Shown here piece after piece: positions 63,100 to 64,000 of a DNA stretch of 64,000 bases; the first letter of the stretch is position 1; every line of letters begins with the position of its first letter. Origin of the DNA: Streptomyces filamentosus (GTDB lineage: Bacteria; Actinomycetota; Actinomycetes; Streptomycetales; Streptomycetaceae). The notes under the pieces are model-generated. The model saw only the letters and a list, made by a program, of their open reading frames with translations. It was not told the DNA's origin and did no database searches. The stretch covers positions 2,641,001-2,705,000 of the forward strand of contig NZ_BNBE01000001.1 in the NCBI RefSeq assembly GCF_014654895.1, in the 5' to 3' direction. The translations under genes and the position numbers were made by a program.

Positions 63100-63237
63100 T
63101 CAGGCGGACAGGCTCGCGCGACCCTTGGCACGGCGGTTCGCCAGGATGGCGCGGCCGGCACGGGTACGCATGCGCAGGCGGAAGCCGTGGGTCTTCGCGC
63201 GACGACGGTTGTTCGGCTGGAAGGTGCGCTTGCTCAC
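63100..63237 (-). CDS. rpmH: 50S ribosomal protein bL34
   Basis: A 45-residue very basic protein read directly from the sequence: it starts with [23 protein letters not shown], and continues [24 protein letters not shown] lies upstream. First gene of the rpmH-rnpA-yidD-yidC-jag cluster, facing dnaA. Its size is below usual ORF cut-offs. Confidence 0.99.
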   Translation of the reverse strand: MSKRTFQPNNRRRAKTHGFRLRMRTRAGRAILANRRAKGRASLSA

Positions 63238-63594
63238 TCGGGGGCTCCAGAAATGATTCGGGTGGTGGCGGGACATCGCCTGGCTGTCACCGTGCGCCCA
63301 CGAGTAGCTCGCAATACGCCCGAGTGCACCGCTTCGTGATCACATAGAGTGACCTTTGCCCATCGGAGGCAGGCGGCAGCAGCCATCGACAACTCGACCT
63401 GGTTACGGTACGCGCGGCTACGCCATCCGGTCAAACCGACCCGTTGACGGGGCCGCTTGTACACAGGCTGTGGACAACAACTTGAACGACGTCAGCCGCC
63501 CCGACTACCGTGGCCGGACTCGACTATCTCTTCCGTTCTGTTCTTATCGTCCCGAGAACCACACATTCGTGGGACCTGCGAGAAAGCGTGCCCC
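63238..63594. other. rpmH/dnaA divergent promoter region
   Basis: 357 bp containing the rpmH promoter (minus) and dnaA promoter (plus), and two DnaA-box-like sequences at 63457 and 63469. It is not oriC itself, which in Streptomyces lies between dnaA and dnaN. Confidence 0.8.
63457..63477. promoter_or_regulatory. Pair of DnaA boxes upstream of dnaA
   Basis: TTGTACACA (63457-63465, one mismatch to TTGTCCACA) and TGTGGACAA (63469-63477, exact reverse) face each other across three bases, 118-138 bp before dnaA. This pair fits the described DnaA autoregulation of dnaA in Streptomyces. Confidence 0.85.
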
Positions 63595-64000
63595 GTGGCT
63601 GACGTACCTGCCGATCTTGCCGCAGTGTGGCCACGCGTGCTCGACCAGCTGCTCGGAGAAGGACAGCAGGGCATCGAGCCCAAGGACAAACAGTGGATCG
63701 AGCGCTGCCAGCCGCTCGCCCTGGTCGCGGACACGGCGCTGCTCGCCGTCCCCAACGAATGGGGCAAGCGCGTCCTGGAGGGCCGGCTGGCCCCGCTGAT
63801 CAGCGAGACCCTCAGCCGCGAGTGCGGCCGGCCGATCCGGATCGCGATCACCGTCGACGACTCCGTCGGCGAGCCGGCCCCCGCGCCCTCACCCGGACGG
63901 CCGCCGCAGCAGCCCCGTTACGACGAGCGCCCGCCGGCCGAGCCGTACGAGGGCTACGGCCACCGCGCGCTCCCCGACGACGGGCTGCCCACCGCCCGCC
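63595..64000 (+). CDS. dnaA: Chromosomal replication initiator DnaA (5' part)
   Basis: The first 135 codons of the initiator ATPase, truncated by the window edge. GTG start [20 protein letters not shown]. Domain I (residues 1-95, with [20 protein letters not shown] and [20 protein letters not shown]) mediates self-assembly. The Pro/Tyr/Glu-rich domain II begins about residue 96, long as usual in Streptomyces. AAA+ and DNA-binding domains lie outside. Confidence 0.97.
   Translation, partial: MADVPADLAAVWPRVLDQLLGEGQQGIEPKDKQWIERCQPLALVADTALLAVPNEWGKRVLEGRLAPLISETLSRECGRPIRIAITVDDSVGEPAPAPSPGRPPQQPRYDERPPAEPYEGYGHRALPDDGLPTAR

Noticed and set aside
63238-63594. This region as oriC
   Set aside because: Only two DnaA boxes are present; the Streptomyces origin, with many boxes, lies between dnaA and dnaN, beyond the window.

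Overview
The window is a chromosomal core segment of a Streptomyces-type actinobacterium next to the replication origin. DNA is very GC-rich with strong third-position G/C bias. Gene order on the right is rpmH-rnpA-yidD-yidC-jag-rsmG-parA-parB (all minus), with dnaA starting on the plus strand at 63595 and cut by the window edge, so oriC itself should lie just beyond position 64000. Streptomyces-specific genes (ssgA/ssgR, a cydDC fusion, femX-like gene, sigM/anti-sigma pair) and twelve exact copies of the Streptomyces centromere sequence GTTTCACGTGAAAC support the assignment. I see no insertion sequence, prophage, CRISPR array, rRNA or tRNA.

Layout. 1-7.9 kb: a truncated GAF sensor kinase followed upstream by cydCD, cydB and cydA, all minus, behind a perfect Rex (NADH/NAD+) operator: an oxygen-limitation respiratory block. 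7.9-17.2 kb: small cyclophilin-fold protein, HisC-type aminotransferase, LacI regulator, PPP-type phosphatase, small membrane protein, thiC with TPP riboswitch, and a His-rich YibE/F membrane protein. 17.3-28.3 kb: ssgA and its regulator ssgR, then a series of small accessory/metabolic genes (DUF5326-like, cupin, 4-TM holin-like, LMW phosphatase, cystathionine lyase family, LysR, NUDIX, flavohaemoglobin, GNATs, MarR, beta-lactamase fold). 28.3-33.5 kb: dnaB, a MATE exporter, and rpsF-ssb-rpsR-rplI. 33.7-43.4 kb: cell-envelope genes (FemX-like, alanine-racemase-like, DUF2029 glycosyltransferase, bifunctional PBP), PadR and inositol-phosphate synthase. 43.4-56.5 kb: MFS, CCA-adding enzyme family, then DUF6049-murJ-pseudokinase-sigM-antisigma-trxB-trxA. 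56.5-64 kb: GNAT, parAB, rsmG, jag, yidC, yidD, rnpA, rpmH, dnaA.

Themes. (1) Chromosome segregation: parS sites are not randomly placed. Several sit inside or at the base of transcription-terminator hairpins between convergent genes (26.9, 44.7, 56.5 kb), and others are translated: the same frame gives V-S-R-E-T in ParA and twice in the anti-sigma factor, another frame gives the N-terminus M-F-H-V-K-P of CydCD. (2) Replication control: DnaA-box-like sequences lie upstream of dnaA and, less expectedly, a cluster lies upstream of dnaB. (3) Redox: Rex operator at cydA, a textbook sigma-R promoter before trxBA, a sensor kinase 20 bp after cydCD. (4) Envelope: lipid II flippase MurJ sits with a separate membrane pseudokinase and a large exported protein, and a FemX-like enzyme sits next to an alanine-racemase-like enzyme.

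Limits: functions come from motifs and known gene order; no database search was run. Start codons were chosen by ribosome-binding sites and are sometimes uncertain.
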